From Candidatus Paracaedimonas acanthamoebae (GTDB lineage Bacteria; Pseudomonadota; Alphaproteobacteria; Caedimonadales; Caedimonadaceae): a stretch of 64,000 nucleotides of DNA. The notes under the pieces are model-generated. The model did no database searches and had not been told where the DNA came from. It saw only the letters and a program-made list of their open reading frames with translations. The first letter of the stretch is position 1. Every line of letters starts with the position of its first letter. The stretch spans positions 73,500-137,499 of the forward strand of contig JAFKGL010000010.1 in the NCBI GenBank assembly GCA_017307065.1. The letters run 5' to 3'. Positions 17,429 through 25,985 of this stretch are shown here, piece by piece. A program made the translations under genes and the position numbers.

Positions 17429-17755
17429 TTACGTTTTTCCTAGTTTTGATTTATCTCTTCGAGCATTTCCACCTTCACGTCCCATGCGCGCGTAACCTTC
17501 TGGGCCGAGTTGTTTTTTACGAGCTTCACCGCCCATGTGACCTAACTCAACATAGCCTTCATGACCAAGTTGACGTTTTCTTTCTTCGCCACCTTTTTGC
17601 CCGCGTTCAGACATCCCATCATGCCCAGCTTTTTCGGCACTTGCTAACCCTCCTTGGCGAGCAATTTTTTGAACTTTTTCATGAGGCATTGATGCAAAGC
17701 CGCGTTTAGAAGTTTTGGGGCTTTGAGGTTGTTTATTGCGATTGTTTTGTGCCAT
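17429..17755 (-). CDS. Hydrophilic stress protein with group-1 LEA (KGG) 20-residue repeats
   Basis: 108 residues, extremely hydrophilic and Gly/Lys/Arg-rich. Three tandem repeats of about 20 residues fill residues 43-103. They begin GHDGMSERGQKGGEERKRQL, GHEGYVELGHMGGEARKKQL and GPEGYARMGREGGNARRD. This is the GGExRKxQLGxEGYxEMGxxGG motif of plant Em proteins (group-1 LEA, PF00477) and of bacterial GsiB and YciG-like proteins, which protect cells in drying, osmotic or general stress. An N-terminal KGG-type segment (RGFASMPHEKVQKIARQGG) precedes them. AAAGGAGAG lies 6 bases before the ATG. The protein is expected to be disordered in solution. Confidence 0.85.
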   Translation of the reverse strand: MAQNNRNKQPQSPKTSKRGFASMPHEKVQKIARQGGLASAEKAGHDGMSERGQKGGEERKRQLGHEGYVELGHMGGEARKKQLGPEGYARMGREGGNARRDKSKLGKT

Positions 17756-18232
17756 TTTTCTCTCCTTTGTATTTTTAGGGGCAGAGAAAGGAAATCAGCA
17801 ACAATTTTCGTGGAAGTAAAGGTCTCTTTTCTGGGACCTTAGAAATATAGTGTTCCTGAAGAGCCTTTCTTATGAGGAATAGAGTTGCAAAAACAAACTT
17901 CATGTTCCTTTTATTGCATGTGCAAGTCATAAGATTGGAAGGTCTTTGGAAAATCCCACCACTTAATACTGCAGAATTTTCTATCAACCCATTATGAGTG
18001 TTGCACATTAATGCACCCTATGGCGCATTACTGAAATTTTATAATTATCAAATTTGTGAGGCTAGTTGAAATAAAGTCTGTTTTGCGCCTGTTGTTGGAT
18101 TTATATGTTTTGTAAATAGTCGAAACCCTCATTTTTATTAGCGCTACACTGAATAAGAGGAGATGTGAGTTTTTTTCCATTTAATGATAAGTGTTTCTTA
18201 TTAGGGAGCATATACGACGATAAAATCGGTAT
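17756..18232. other. Intergenic stretch without a supported gene
   Basis: 477 bases between the LEA-like gene and the DMT permease. A 77-codon open frame on the minus strand (17775-18008) has no signal, domain or convincing ribosome site, and I do not accept it. A short inverted repeat AAGGTC/GACCTT (17819-17840) lacks a T-run. The region should contain the promoter of the LEA-like gene, but I cannot fix it. Confidence 0.55.
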
Positions 18233-19243
18233 TTAAGATTTTCTATGGTTTCTTTTTACCAGAAGAGAGCGCTCTATTTTTGAAATAGAATTATTTGTAT
18301 TTTTATGGATTGTTTGAGCCTTTTTTAAAGGAGATGTTTTAGAAGGTTCTTTTTTTGACTCTTTAATTAAAGGAAATTTTGTGAATAAGGATTGAAGCCT
18401 TGTGATGAAAACTCCTAATAAAATAATACCTCCTGAAGTTATTTGAGAAAATGTAAGCTCTTCACCGAATAGTAAAGCAGATAGTAAACAAGTGAAGACA
18501 GGAAGGAGTAGCATAAAAGGGGTTTGTTTAAGGGATGAAACACGTTGTGCAAGACTTAGCCAAAGGTATCCTGCCCAAACTGTTGAAACCAATCCCACAT
18601 ATATAGAACATAAAATGCCAATTGAAGAAAGATGAGCGAAATTATAGATAGCTTCTTGGGGGCCTTCGAGAATAAATGGAATGACCATCAATGAAGGAAT
18701 CGAAATGACTGAGAGCCATACATTGTCAGCCATTTTAGCGCCCATTTTAAATTTTTTGAGAAGGGTGAATCCAATACCCCAGCAGATGGCTGACACTAAG
18801 ATAGATACAATCCCCAGAAAAGGCATATCTGAGGTGTCGCTATACCTTGCTTGGGTTAAGAGATAGGTTCCTAAAAAAGCAACCGCCATCCCCGCAAGTT
18901 CAATAAGTGAGACTTTTTCCTGAAGAATCAAGAAGCAGAAGAGAACCCCAAAGAGAATATTTGTTTGCATTAAGAAGGAGGATAATCCTGGACCCACTCC
19001 AGCTTTAAGGCCAAAACCAATGAATAACCAATTAAGAGCATTCCAAAACAGGCCCGCTAAAAAATATCTAGAAATTGGATTGGTCGGCTTAGAATATAAG
19101 AAGAGTAAAGGAACGACAGAAACGAGGCGTAGAAAGCTTAAAATGTAAATTGAAATATGATCCAAGGCAATTTTTTGCACAATTAAACTTGTGGCCCATA
19201 AAAAGGGGACAAAAACCCCTATAAATGTGTCTTTAAGACTCAT
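18233..19243 (-). CDS. EamA-family drug/metabolite transporter (DMT permease)
   Basis: 336 residues with ten hydrophobic helices and the twofold EamA repeat. The first half opens DTFIGVFVPFLWATSLIVQK and ends AVAFLGTYLLT, and the second half opens ILVSAICWGIGFTLLKK and ends GGIILLGVFITRL. A basic hydrophilic tail of about 50 residues follows (PLIKESKKEPSKTSPLKK), longer than usual. Substrate unknown: the family exports amino acids, nucleotides or other metabolites. Single gene, divergent from the small RNA unit. Confidence 0.88.
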   Translation of the reverse strand: MSLKDTFIGVFVPFLWATSLIVQKIALDHISIYILSFLRLVSVVPLLFLYSKPTNPISRYFLAGLFWNALNWLFIGFGLKAGVGPGLSSFLMQTNILFGVLFCFLILQEKVSLIELAGMAVAFLGTYLLTQARYSDTSDMPFLGIVSILVSAICWGIGFTLLKKFKMGAKMADNVWLSVISIPSLMVIPFILEGPQEAIYNFAHLSSIGILCSIYVGLVSTVWAGYLWLSLAQRVSSLKQTPFMLLLPVFTCLLSALLFGEELTFSQITSGGIILLGVFITRLQSLFTKFPLIKESKKEPSKTSPLKKAQTIHKNTNNSISKIERSLLVKRNHRKS

Positions 19244-19467
19244 TTACTCATACATTCCTTGAAAGTTTTGTACACTACATTATTAAACATATGAGAACAT
19301 TTAGGGTACATACAACTTATTTTTTAACAATTATATAATAGCTTAATTTAATATACACAAATTTAAGTGAAGTTAACAATAATATTGAATAATTTAATTG
19401 ACGGAATGGGTATAATGATTTTTAAGTTATTGAAAATACTGAAATTGCAAAAATTTAATTAAAATTA
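19244..19467. other. AT-rich intergenic stretch before the small RNA unit
   Basis: Very AT-rich sequence between the divergent DMT permease and the small transcription unit. No ORF is supported. It should carry the permease promoter. Together with 19685-19858, which shows only an AAAGTTAA/TTAACTTT inverted repeat (19749-19787), it flanks the structured RNA described separately. Confidence 0.5.
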
Positions 19468-19495
19468 TTGCAATATTAAAAACTTATGATATTAT
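19468..19495 (+). promoter_or_regulatory. Sigma-70-type promoter of the small RNA unit
   Basis: -35 TTGCAA (19468-19473) and -10 TATTAT (19490-19495) are separated by 16 bases. A start near 19502 would give a transcript of about 183 bases to the terminator at 19684. Confidence 0.6.
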
Positions 19496-19564
19496 CGCTC
19501 TGTGTGCCGCATATTGTTGGCGCATGCATCAAATCTTTGTCGATTTAATGTTTAGGAGGAAGAC

Positions 19565-19633
19565 ATGTTAAAGAAAATTGATCAATCGAAGTTATTAATT
19601 TCTAAAAATTATCTTATTACAACAAATGTGTAA
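19565..19633 (+). CDS. 22-residue micro-ORF inside the small RNA unit
   Basis: ATG to TAA, 22 codons, beginning MLKKIDQSKLLISK and ending in TTNV. It has the strongest ribosome site in the neighbourhood, TAGGAGGAAGAC directly before the ATG. The peptide is basic and mildly amphipathic with no transmembrane segment and no amino-acid run typical of a biosynthetic leader (no Trp, His or Phe). Function unknown: it could be a regulatory uORF, a small peptide, or a ribosome-dependent switch for the surrounding helix. Confidence 0.5.
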   Translation: MLKKIDQSKLLISKNYLITTNV

Positions 19634-19657
19634 TAAAATAAATTTACATCGATAAAG

Positions 19658-19684
19658 GCCTGCTGCGTTAAAGCGGGCTTTTTT
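19658..19684 (+). terminator. Terminator of the small RNA unit
   Basis: GCCTGCT (19658-19664) pairs with AGCGGGC (19672-19678), with one T-G wobble, and is followed by six T's. Compact and GC-rich in an AT-rich surrounding. Confidence 0.85.
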
Positions 19685-19888
19685 GTAAATTTCTTTTTGT
19701 CTTTTTGCTTGCAAACCTTTTGTTGTTCATTAAAATTTATAGAGCTCTAAAGTTAATTTTTCGTTAAAAAATATTAAATTTAACTTTTTAACTTAGTTTT
19801 TTTAAGAATTAATCGCTATCTTGCTTGAAATAATGTATGTATAAGGCGTTTCCCTTTAGTGCACGGTTATTTATTAAAGGAATTGACG

Positions 19889-20353
19889 ATGAAGTTACAT
19901 CTCTTTCTGGTTATATTTTCCTTATTCATTAGTCCGATTTTAGCGAATGAAGCTTCTTCATCGTCAGTTATTCGTATTGAAAACGCTTGGGTACGGGCTG
20001 CCGAGATTGGTAATAGCGCTGCTTATATGAAAATTATCAATAAGGGGCTTACCTCTGATCGTCTCGTGAAAGTACGAACAGATGCATGTAATATCGTGGA
20101 GTTACATACTCATGTGCGAGAAGGTAATATTTTTAGAATGAGACCGATTGAGGCAATTAATATCCCTGCAAAACAAACAGTTGATCTGAAGGAGGGGGGA
20201 CTCCATATCATGTTGATAAATATTCATCGGCCTCTGAAAGAAAAAGAGAAAATTAAGTTGACTTTAACATTTGCAAAAGCTGGTCAGGTCTCAATGATTG
20301 CCGAAGTACGTAAAAACAATCATGAATGCGAATGTAAAAGCGGTATTTTTTGA
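19889..20353 (+). CDS. Periplasmic copper chaperone PCu(A)C family
   Basis: PCu(A)C proteins carry Cu(I) in the periplasm, usually for assembly of the CuA or CuB centre of cytochrome oxidase. The 154-residue product has a signal peptide (MKLHLFLVIFSLFISPILAN) and the full family motif: His73, Met84 (ten residues between), His106 (21 between) and Met108, matching HX10MX21HXM exactly. I start it at the ATG at 19889, behind AAAGG; an upstream GTG at 19859 would add residues before the signal peptide. It lies 18 bases before dnaG. Confidence 0.9.
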   Translation: MKLHLFLVIFSLFISPILANEASSSSVIRIENAWVRAAEIGNSAAYMKIINKGLTSDRLVKVRTDACNIVELHTHVREGNIFRMRPIEAINIPAKQTVDLKEGGLHIMLINIHRPLKEKEKIKLTLTFAKAGQVSMIAEVRKNNHECECKSGIF

Positions 20354-20371
20354 ATGGAACCCCCCTTTTAG

Positions 20372-22144
20372 ATGGCAAATTTAGTAGAATTTATTGATTA
20401 TCTTAAGACGCGTTTAGTGCTGAGTGAGATTATTGGCACACATGTAAAAATTATGCGGCGAGGGCGATTAAAAATAGGCTTATGTCCATTTCATTCTGAA
20501 AAAACGCCCTCTTTTCATATTAGAGATGAGCAAGGAACGTATCATTGCTTTGGATGTGGCGCTCATGGAGATGCACTCACTTTTCTCCAGCAAGTCGAAG
20601 GCGTGAGCTTTATGGAAGCCTTAGAGAAATTGGCATCTATAACGGGATTAACAGTTCCAATCTTTAAAGAGAAGCCCGTTAACGAAGAATCTTTCCAAGG
20701 GCAATTATTTCAAGTTTTAGAAGCAGCAACAGTTTTTTTTGAAAAACAACTTAGGACATCAAAAGGTTTTAAAGCGGCCCAATACCTTGAAATGAGAGGC
20801 CTAAAACCTGAGACGATTTCTCAGTTTCGGCTTGGATATGCAAGTATGGGCAATACCTTAAAAGAAGCTTTAATGAAGGAAGGTTTCTCCGAAGATATTA
20901 TACATCGAGCAGGTCTTATTATTCAGCGAGAAGAAGATAAGAGGACATATGATCGTTTTCGCGATCGAGTGATGTTTCCTATTTTTGATCGAAAAGGACG
21001 TGTGATTGCTTTTGGGGGGAGGATTTTAGAGGCAGGTGAACCTAAGTATTTAAATTCTCCGGAAACAAGTATCTTTCATAAAAGTCAGATCTTATATGCG
21101 TATAATTTTGTGCAGCGCGATCTTAAAAAAGATCAATTTTTGTTAGTTGCTGAAGGTTATCTTGATGTTATTTCCCTTCATCAAGCTGGTTTTAAGGGAG
21201 CTGTTGCTCCTCTAGGGACGGCTTTAACTGAGGAGCAAATCCTTTTACTCTGGCGATTTCGTTCAGAGCCGATCCTCTGCTTTGATGGGGATAATGCGGG
21301 ACAAAAAGCTGCTATACGCGCAGCAGAACGGGCGATTCCTTTATTAAAGCCTGGCCTTTCATTGCGTTTTTCGCTTCTACCTCAAGGAGAAGATCCCGAT
21401 AGTTTGATACGTTCCGGCGATGTTAAAAGCTTTGAACGTGTTTTAGAGCGCACCTTACCTCTTTCAGAGTTATTATGGCAATTTGAAGTACAACAAAAAC
21501 CCCTAAAAACCCCTGAACAGAAAGCGGTATTTGAAAAGGCGGTGATGGCTTACGCCAATAGTCTTCAAGACCCAACCTTGCGTGAGCAATATCGTCAAGA
21601 ATATAGATCTCGATTAAAAGAATTGTTTTATGTGAATTCTGGTAAAAGTAAGGGAGCTAGTTCATCTTTTAAGAAAGCTTCTTTGTCCGCTTCAACTGGA
21701 GCCCAATCATTTTTAAATTCAAGTGTTTTGTCACAAAAAATATTAATTGCCGTACTTTTGAATCACCCAAGTCTTATTTTGGAATATGCAGAAGATTTTG
21801 TTGAACTTGAACTTTCTAATCCTGGATGGGGGAAACTTCGAGAAGCAATGCTTACAAAAATAAATGATTTGACAGGACTTGACGCTGGTATTTTGCATCA
21901 CCATTTGTATAATGAGGGGTTCCGAGAGATTGTACAAGAGGTTTTATCTTCTCAAGTAAAGTCATTAGCCCCCTTTGTAAAAGAAGAGAGTGACATTGAT
22001 GAGGCAAGGGAAGGGTGGAAAGAAATATGGTCTCGTATTCAAGGTCAGAAAAAACTAACTCAGGCACTTCTTGAAGCGAAACGTAGGTTTGGTGAAGATA
22101 TGAGTTATGACGCATGGATTGAAGTGCAAAACTTGCATCAATAA
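20372..22144 (+). CDS. dnaG: DNA primase DnaG
   Basis: Makes RNA primers for DNA replication. The 590-residue protein starts with a CHC2 zinc-binding domain (Cys38, His41, Cys59, Cys62 around the FHxEKTPSFxI core). The TOPRIM catalytic core follows, with GRVIAFGGRIL, VAEGYLDVISLHQAG (the metal-binding Glu) and PILCFDGDNAGQKAA. The C-terminal region (from about 440) is the helicase-binding part. It is followed after 58 bases by rpoD, the classic macromolecular-synthesis pair. Confidence 0.97.
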   Translation: MANLVEFIDYLKTRLVLSEIIGTHVKIMRRGRLKIGLCPFHSEKTPSFHIRDEQGTYHCFGCGAHGDALTFLQQVEGVSFMEALEKLASITGLTVPIFKEKPVNEESFQGQLFQVLEAATVFFEKQLRTSKGFKAAQYLEMRGLKPETISQFRLGYASMGNTLKEALMKEGFSEDIIHRAGLIIQREEDKRTYDRFRDRVMFPIFDRKGRVIAFGGRILEAGEPKYLNSPETSIFHKSQILYAYNFVQRDLKKDQFLLVAEGYLDVISLHQAGFKGAVAPLGTALTEEQILLLWRFRSEPILCFDGDNAGQKAAIRAAERAIPLLKPGLSLRFSLLPQGEDPDSLIRSGDVKSFERVLERTLPLSELLWQFEVQQKPLKTPEQKAVFEKAVMAYANSLQDPTLREQYRQEYRSRLKELFYVNSGKSKGASSSFKKASLSASTGAQSFLNSSVLSQKILIAVLLNHPSLILEYAEDFVELELSNPGWGKLREAMLTKINDLTGLDAGILHHHLYNEGFREIVQEVLSSQVKSLAPFVKEESDIDEAREGWKEIWSRIQGQKKLTQALLEAKRRFGEDMSYDAWIEVQNLHQ

Positions 22145-22202
22145 ACCTAAAAATAAGAAGTTAAATTAGATTTTATGATTAAATTAGGAAAGGATAAAAA
22201 TT

Positions 22203-24143
22203 GTGAGAACAACCGCCGAACTTCGTGATGAAACCCAAGAAGAGGCTGCTGTTGAGCTTAAAAAAGTAGATTTGAAGGCTACCCTTAAGAAGCTCATCGC
22301 CAAAGGAAAAGAAAAAGGCTACATCACATATGATCAGTTGAATAATGCGTTGCCTCAAGATGAGTTTTCTTCGGAACAAATTGAAGATGCTATGGCTGCA
22401 ATTGCTGAGCTTGGCATTAATGTCATTGAAGCTGATGAAGTTGATGAGGAAGAAGCTGAAAATCCTGAGAGTGAGACAGAAGAAGAGTCTGATGAGGAAG
22501 GGACTACTGAACTCGCCGAAGGCGGAAGAACAGATGACCCCGTTCGCATGTATTTACGCGAAATGGGAAGAGTTGAGCTTTTATCTAGAGAAGGCGAGAT
22601 AGAAATTGCTAAACGGATAGAAGACGGTCGTTTGATGATGATCGATGCTATTTGTGAAAGTCCTCTTACAATTCGAGCAATCATCTCTTGGCGAGATGCC
22701 TTAGTTGAAAATCAAATTTCATTACGCGAAATTATTGATATTGAAGATACAAGTGAAAATGAGAATCCTGAAGGAGAAGAATTAGAAGAAGAACTCGTTG
22801 ATGAGGAAGAAGGCAACGAAGACGGTGAGAATGAAAAGAATGAAGATACTGAAGAGAGCCCTGAAAACGAGAGTGAACAAAATCTTTTTTCAGCTCAAGA
22901 AGAAGCTCTTAAACCTCAAATCTTAGAAAAATTTGATAAAATTGCCGAAATCTATGAGTCTTTATATGCCTTACAAATTGAGCGTTTAAAACTTGCAAAA
23001 GAGAAAAAAAGTCAAAGTTCGAAGAATGAAAAGTTTTTTAAAGACTTAAAAAAGACGCTTGTTGAGCTCGTGAGTGAAATTCGATTCAATCCTCTTCGAA
23101 TTGATCAGCTTGTTGATCAACTTTACACATTAAATCGAAAGTTAATGGGGCTTGAAGGAAAGATTTTGCGTTATGCCACAGAATCAGGAATCCAAAGAGA
23201 GAAATTTCTCGGTGTTTATTTTGGTCATGAACTTGATCCTGATTGGTTGCCTTCGATAAAAGAATTTGGGAAATCAGGCGATAAATTCATTACAAAATAT
23301 GGTCAGGAAGTGCAGCATATTCGTGACAGTGTCGCTGAAATTTCTGTTGAGTCCGGTCTTAATATTGCTGAATTTCGTCGAATTGTAGCCGATGTGCAAA
23401 AGGGAGATCGTCAAGCTCGACGCGCGAAGAAAGAGATGATTGAGGCGAACTTGCGTCTTGTTATTTCGATTGCAAAAAAATATACCAACCGGGGACTTCA
23501 ATTCTTGGATTTAATTCAGGAAGGAAATATTGGCCTCATGAAAGCCGTTGATAAATTTGAATATCGACGCGGGTATAAATTCTCAACTTATGCGACATGG
23601 TGGATTCGTCAGGCCATCACACGTTCAATTGCGGATCAGGCTCGAACAATTCGTATCCCTGTTCATATGATTGAGACCATTAATAAACTTGTACGGACAT
23701 CGCGTCAGATGTTGCATGAAATTGGTCGAGAACCAACACCAGAAGAGCTCGCAGAAAAACTGTTGATGCCAGTTGATAAGGTGCGCAAAGTTATGAAGAT
23801 CGCAAAAGAACCTATCAGCCTTGAAACTCCAATTGGAGATGAGGAAGACGGAAGCTTAGGTGATTTCATTGAAGATAAGAACGCGATTCTTCCTATGGAT
23901 GCGGCTGTAAATGCAAACTTGAGAGAGACAACGACCCGTGTTTTATCGACGTTAACCCCGCGTGAAGAACGTGTTTTAAGAATGCGTTTTGGGATAGGGA
24001 TGAACACAGATCATACGCTTGAGGAAGTCGGACAACAGTTTTCGGTGACGCGTGAACGTATTCGACAAATCGAAGCAAAAGCGCTTCGGAAGTTAAAGCA
24101 TCCAAGTCGCTCAAGAAAACTAAGAAGTTTCTTAGATTCTTAA
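22203..24143 (+). CDS. rpoD: Primary sigma factor RpoD (sigma-70)
   Basis: Housekeeping sigma factor, 646 residues. Region 1.1 is at the N-terminus ([14 protein letters not shown]), region 1.2 is at [17 protein letters not shown], and the non-conserved region runs to about residue 360. Region 2 includes [55 protein letters not shown] in part, region 3 is [12 protein letters not shown], and region 4 is [30 protein letters not shown] with its helix-turn-helix. The start is a GTG preceded by AAAGGA. Two very acidic low-complexity stretches (about 78-100 and 181-227) are unusually long. A terminator follows. Confidence 0.97.
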   Translation: MRTTAELRDETQEEAAVELKKVDLKATLKKLIAKGKEKGYITYDQLNNALPQDEFSSEQIEDAMAAIAELGINVIEADEVDEEEAENPESETEEESDEEGTTELAEGGRTDDPVRMYLREMGRVELLSREGEIEIAKRIEDGRLMMIDAICESPLTIRAIISWRDALVENQISLREIIDIEDTSENENPEGEELEEELVDEEEGNEDGENEKNEDTEESPENESEQNLFSAQEEALKPQILEKFDKIAEIYESLYALQIERLKLAKEKKSQSSKNEKFFKDLKKTLVELVSEIRFNPLRIDQLVDQLYTLNRKLMGLEGKILRYATESGIQREKFLGVYFGHELDPDWLPSIKEFGKSGDKFITKYGQEVQHIRDSVAEISVESGLNIAEFRRIVADVQKGDRQARRAKKEMIEANLRLVISIAKKYTNRGLQFLDLIQEGNIGLMKAVDKFEYRRGYKFSTYATWWIRQAITRSIADQARTIRIPVHMIETINKLVRTSRQMLHEIGREPTPEELAEKLLMPVDKVRKVMKIAKEPISLETPIGDEEDGSLGDFIEDKNAILPMDAAVNANLRETTTRVLSTLTPREERVLRMRFGIGMNTDHTLEEVGQQFSVTRERIRQIEAKALRKLKHPSRSRKLRSFLDS

Positions 24144-24165
24144 AAGCAGATCTTAAGTTATGAAG

Positions 24166-24205
24166 AATGGAAAGACTTTTATTTTAGGGGTCTTTCCATT
24201 TTTTA
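24166..24205 (+). terminator. Terminator after rpoD
   Basis: AATGGAAAGAC (24166-24176) pairs with GTCTTTCCATT (24190-24200) around a T-rich loop, followed by a T-run. Confidence 0.88.
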
Positions 24206-24278
24206 TGGGAAAGTTTTAGAAATTAAAAATTTTCTTAATAAAGACAAGAAGTAGAGAGTTAATTCAAGAGAAGACATT

Positions 24279-24314
24279 AAAAAAGCCACTGACTAAAGAG
24301 GCAGTGGCTTTTTA
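24279..24314 (-). terminator. Terminator of the alanine-rich peptide gene (also active on + strand in principle)
   Basis: AAAAAGCCACTG and CAGTGGCTTTTT pair perfectly around a 10-base loop. A-run and T-run flank both sides, so it can work in either direction. It lies 16 bases beyond the stop of the minus-strand peptide gene. Confidence 0.88.
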
Positions 24315-24329
24315 AGGAAAGCTAAAAGC

Positions 24330-24485
24330 TTACTTTGCAGCTTCTTCAGCAGCTGGTGCAGCAACTTCAGCTTCAGCAACTGGTGCAGCAACTTCAGCTT
24401 CAGCAGCTGGTGCAGCAACTTCAGCTTCAGCAGCGATAGCAGCTGTTGAGAAAGCCAAGAGAGCAGCTAAAAGAATCTTGTTCAT
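24330..24485 (-). CDS. Small secreted alanine-rich repeat peptide
   Basis: 51 codons. The ATG ends at 24485 and has GGAGTG 7 bases upstream. Residues 1-19 are a textbook signal peptide (MNKILLAALLAFSTAAIAA), so only about 32 residues are exported. They consist almost wholly of three copies of an eight-residue unit, AEAEVAAP with A/V variants, then AEEAAK. The mature peptide is acidic and contains only Ala, Glu, Val, Pro and a final Lys. A strong terminator follows, so it is a single-gene unit of about 200 bases. I know no family for it; similar low-complexity Ala/Glu peptides exist in other alphaproteobacteria, without an assigned role. Confidence 0.75.
   Translation of the reverse strand: MNKILLAALLAFSTAAIAAEAEVAAPAAEAEVAAPVAEAEVAAPAAEEAAK
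24333..24420 (-). repeat. 24-base tandem repeat within the alanine-rich gene
   Basis: About three near-identical 24-base units (reading AACTTCAGCTTCAGCA and a variable Gly-Thr like segment on the plus strand) encode the AEAEVAAP units. The near identity at DNA level suggests recent copy-number change by slippage. Confidence 0.65.
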
Positions 24486-24667
24486 GTTTTTCACTCCGTT
24501 AAATGTAACATAACACTTTGTCATGCAGCATGCATATTCTCCGAAAAATAATTGAAAATCAAGGACAATTTGTGGGAATTGGGGGGGTGTGATATTTGTG
24601 CAACTGCTGTGTGCTAACTTTTTGTATTTTATTGCTATTATTGTAGCAATATGGTGAATTTTAAAAA

Positions 24668-25918
24668 ATGAAAACCTTAAAAACAACGATATTAAAGCTC
24701 GATGATCGTGGCTACGGTATTGCGCAAAGTGAAAATAGAGAAACTCTAATCGTTCCTTATAGTTTGCCTGGCGAAAAGGTAGAGATTGAAAAAGTACAGG
24801 ATCGTTGGTGCGTTAAAAAAATCGAAGAAGTTAGTTCTGAGAGAATAGCTCCTCCTTGCCCTTACTATGAAACTTGTGGAGGCTGTGTTTTGCAGCATAT
24901 GTCCTCTTCTGCCTACGCTGATTATAAAATGAAACGTCTCTCTCAAGCCATGGAACGTCATGGCGTTCTAAGAAGTTCTATGGACCCTCTCGTAATTTTA
25001 GAGCCTCATTTACGAAGACGAGCTATTTTTCATGCATTGAAAACAGCCTCTGAGACCTTGATCGGGTACTATCAGGTGGGCTCTCATCATTTGGTAGATA
25101 TTGCTAATTGTCTTCTATTGCGGCCTGAAATTAATGATCTTGTCGTGCCTCTGAAACGACTTTTAGGAAATATTCTCAAGCCGAAAGAAAAAGCAGATAT
25201 TTTCTTAACTTTCACGAAAACAGGGATAGATTTTTTATTGAAAGTAAAAGGAAATGAACCTCTTGATCTATTGAGCATAGAAGCTTTAAAAACTTTTGCA
25301 TATGAACATAGTTTGGCTCGAATTTCTTTTGAAAATGACCAAGAAGGGTGGCCTATTATAGCCCTTAAGACTCCTCAAATTCAGTTTGGTTTCTCTATGG
25401 TTGAAGTCTCTGCAGATGGTTTTTTGCAAACAAGTACGGAAGCCGATCAGCTTTTGACATCCCTTGTGTTAGAAGGTCTTCCTGATGAGTCAGGAAAAGT
25501 GGCAGATCTTTTTTGTGGTCGAGGAACATTTACATTACCTTTGTCAGAGACACGAAAAGTAGATGCGTATGAAATGGATGGGAAAGCCTTAAAGGCTCTT
25601 ACTCAAGCGGTTAAAACCCAACAACTTCCCATCCAAACATATGCGCGAAATTTATTTTCAGATCCTTTGACGCCAGAACATCTTGATTCTTATCAAAGTG
25701 TTGTTTTGAATCCACCGCGTCAAGGAGCTGCTGCTCAAGCCAAAATGCTTGCTTTGAGCAAGGTTTCTCATGTCGTGATGATATCTTGTAATCCAGATAC
25801 TTTTGCGCGGGATGTCTCTTTTTTGCAAAAAGGAGGGTTTCGTTTGGAAAAACTAACCCCTGTTGACCAATTTCTATGGTCACCCCATGTTGAAATAGTT
25901 GCTCATTTAAGACGATGA
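24668..25918 (+). CDS. rlmD: RNA (uracil-C5)-methyltransferase, RlmD/TrmA family
   Basis: Methylates a uridine in rRNA, most likely U1939 of 23S rRNA. The 416-residue enzyme has a TRAM-like N-terminal domain, an iron-sulfur cysteine cluster (Cys64, Cys70, Cys73 in CPYYETCGGC), the SAM motif VADLFCGRGTFTLPL, VVLNPPRQGA and the catalytic nucleophile in MISCNPDTFARD. The Fe-S cysteines favour RlmD or RlmC over TrmA; the exact target base cannot be told from sequence alone. It is divergent from the alanine-rich peptide gene. Confidence 0.88.
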   Translation: MKTLKTTILKLDDRGYGIAQSENRETLIVPYSLPGEKVEIEKVQDRWCVKKIEEVSSERIAPPCPYYETCGGCVLQHMSSSAYADYKMKRLSQAMERHGVLRSSMDPLVILEPHLRRRAIFHALKTASETLIGYYQVGSHHLVDIANCLLLRPEINDLVVPLKRLLGNILKPKEKADIFLTFTKTGIDFLLKVKGNEPLDLLSIEALKTFAYEHSLARISFENDQEGWPIIALKTPQIQFGFSMVEVSADGFLQTSTEADQLLTSLVLEGLPDESGKVADLFCGRGTFTLPLSETRKVDAYEMDGKALKALTQAVKTQQLPIQTYARNLFSDPLTPEHLDSYQSVVLNPPRQGAAAQAKMLALSKVSHVVMISCNPDTFARDVSFLQKGGFRLEKLTPVDQFLWSPHVEIVAHLRR

Positions 25919-25985
25919 GAAAGCGCTTGCATCCTTTTTCGAGGGGCGTTATTTTTGTTCCAGTTTCATTCCTAAGGAGATAAAG

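Larger units (their letters stand above)
19502..19684 (+). ncRNA. Candidate structured small RNA carrying a 22-codon ORF
   Basis: A self-contained unit: promoter, 5' hairpin, micro-ORF and terminator. The 5' hairpin pairs TGTGCC (19503-19508) with GGCGCA (19519-19524). A long-range helix pairs CTTTGTCGAT (19535-19544) with ATCGATAAAG (19648-19657) through one G-U, encircling the ORF at 19565-19633. The terminator hairpin follows directly. The unit is not in the same operon as the PCu(A)C gene, which starts 205 bases beyond the terminator. It does not match 6S RNA, SRP RNA, tmRNA or RNase P by the signatures I know. It could be a dual-function RNA or an attenuator-like leader. Confidence 0.55.

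Noticed and set aside
17395-17709. 104-codon plus-strand ORF over the LEA-like gene
   Set aside because: It is the complement of the repeat-rich LEA-like gene, which has a strong ribosome site and recognisable 20-residue repeats. The plus-strand product has no domain.
17775-18008. 77-codon minus-strand ORF upstream of the LEA-like gene
   Set aside because: No ribosome site, signal or domain is visible, and its composition looks like translated non-coding sequence.
19565-19684. Amino-acid leader-peptide attenuator
   Set aside because: The 22-codon ORF followed by a terminator resembles a trp- or ilv-type leader, but it lacks codon runs for any amino acid and no biosynthetic gene follows. I kept it as an unexplained RNA unit instead.
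24333-24420. CRISPR-like or intergenic tandem repeat
   Set aside because: The 24-base units are in-frame coding repeats inside the alanine-rich peptide gene, with no spacers.
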